From an uncultured Muribaculaceae bacterium (GTDB taxonomy: Bacteria; Bacteroidota; Bacteroidia; Bacteroidales; Muribaculaceae), in contig CAJUKU010000004.1 of assembly GCA_910587425.1 (NCBI GenBank), positions 124,001 to 188,000 on the forward strand: DNA of 64,000 nucleotides, read 5' to 3'. The notes beneath the pieces were generated by a model. It worked only from the letters and a program-made list of their open reading frames with translations, was not told the origin of the DNA and did not search any database. Positions 63,498 to 64,000 of the stretch are shown here, in pieces. The translations under genes and the position numbers were made by a program. Each line of letters starts with the position of its first letter. Position 1 is the first letter of the stretch.

Positions 63498-63505
63498 TAA
63501 CTTTG
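63498..63505 (+). promoter_or_regulatory. TAACTTTG -7 box of the right-edge secreted protein
   Basis: Exact TAACTTTG followed by GC, 52 nt before the ATG at 63558. Confidence 0.7.
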
Positions 63506-63557
63506 CAGACTTCAATCAAAATAACCACACGCGAAATTCACAGATAATCACACGCGA

Positions 63558-64000
63558 ATGCTTTACCGTCTTGTCGTTGCCCTCATCACATTGTCGATCA
63601 ATGCCGTAGCCTACGGCAGCTTGGTGCTCGATTTCAGCGGCACCGCCGATCCGGTGCTTACTGTCGAGACTGATGCCTCGAGCGGTCTGCAAGCCATATA
63701 CGTGGCTCCCGAGACCACGGGGCTTACAATAAGCGTGAGAGGCGAAGGGGCGGAGAATGCGATATGGCTCAGATTCACCGCATCAGGCGCCGCATACGCC
63801 GAACAAGTGGGGAACGGCGCGACGCTGCATGATGTGACAGGTGACTGCGGATATGCCGTGGAGACCGGCGGCAGGCGCACATATTTCTGGCTTGCAGACT
63901 ACTCCACTGCCCCAGCCGAACCGGGAGAGCTTACGGTCACGGATGCGGGGTGCGACGGAACGGAACTGATTTATACAGGGACGGCTCCGCGCATGGTGGC
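63558..64000 (+). CDS. Secreted protein of unknown function (partial)
   Basis: 147 codons before the window ends. Signal peptide MLYRLVVALITLSINAVAYG. The visible part is beta-strand-like (LVLDFSGTADPVLTVETDAS and GLTISVRGEGAENAIWLRFT). Not recognised; composition fits the exported, possibly type IX-secreted proteins seen elsewhere in the window, but the tail is outside. Confidence 0.7.
   Translation, partial: MLYRLVVALITLSINAVAYGSLVLDFSGTADPVLTVETDASSGLQAIYVAPETTGLTISVRGEGAENAIWLRFTASGAAYAEQVGNGATLHDVTGDCGYAVETGGRRTYFWLADYSTAPAEPGELTVTDAGCDGTELIYTGTAPRMV

Overview
The window is a Bacteroidales chromosome segment, most likely from a Muribaculaceae (S24-7)-type gut bacterium. The evidence is the recurring Bacteroidota promoter -7 box TAnnTTTG (often TAACTTTG followed by GC), lipoproteins and secreted proteins ending in a 'YDLxGRRV...GIYLV' type IX-like sorting tail, a complete Bacteroidetes Bat operon, a FeoA-FeoB fusion, a short (type 3) ProS, DUF4270, a 270-residue GT5-only glycogen/starch synthase, and 6-bladed propeller lipoproteins. 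The family-level placement is an inference; there is no rRNA marker in the window.

Layout. 1-371: truncated minus-strand XRE regulator with a C-terminal DUF3791-like part and a palindromic operator in its promoter. 546-6431 (-) and 9154-13434 (+): two divergent giant secreted proteins of the same architecture (chitobiase-type beta domains, a Pro/Asp repeat tract, a sorting tail). The second is followed by a fimbrillin-like lipoprotein. Between them, 6949-9010, lies a gene-free island of nested palindromes, direct repeats and a candidate non-coding transcription unit. A second copy of the same composite lies at 58870-60120.

16924-19544: NtrC/NtrY-like two-component pair. 19661-21349 (-): TPR lipoprotein converging on it over a perfect 17-bp bidirectional terminator. 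21588-29513 (+): speA, truA, C69 dipeptidase, C1 aminopeptidase, TlpA-like thioredoxin and nadE, tightly packed. 29594-31030 (-): MFS transporter. 31190: LEA-like repeat protein. 31882-36786: four propeller/anti-sigma-type proteins around an ECF sigma factor. 36910-39600: proS, an HU-like protein and a membrane-anchored HU-like protein. 39895-48557: moxR-DUF58-DUF4381-like-batA-batB-batC-batD-batE. 48684: small DNA-binding protein. 49159: DUF2007-USP fusion. 50450: feoAB. 52881 (-): mutS2. 55464 (-): PiT-type phosphate transporter with a PhoU-like tail.

57813-60516: hypothetical protein, second repeat island, small XRE protein. 60535-60692 (-): a long imperfect hairpin that looks like 6S RNA. 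61007-63213 (-): DUF4270 lipoprotein overlapping a GT5 starch-synthase-like gene. 63558 to the edge (+): start of another secreted protein.

The most noteworthy unknown is the duplicated intergenic composite. Each copy has a minus-strand TAACTTTG box, about 220 near-identical nucleotides with a two-sided compensatory change in a hairpin, a shared REP-like palindrome, and a poly-U terminator. It has no convincing reading frame. It may be a repeated structured RNA or a non-autonomous mobile element.
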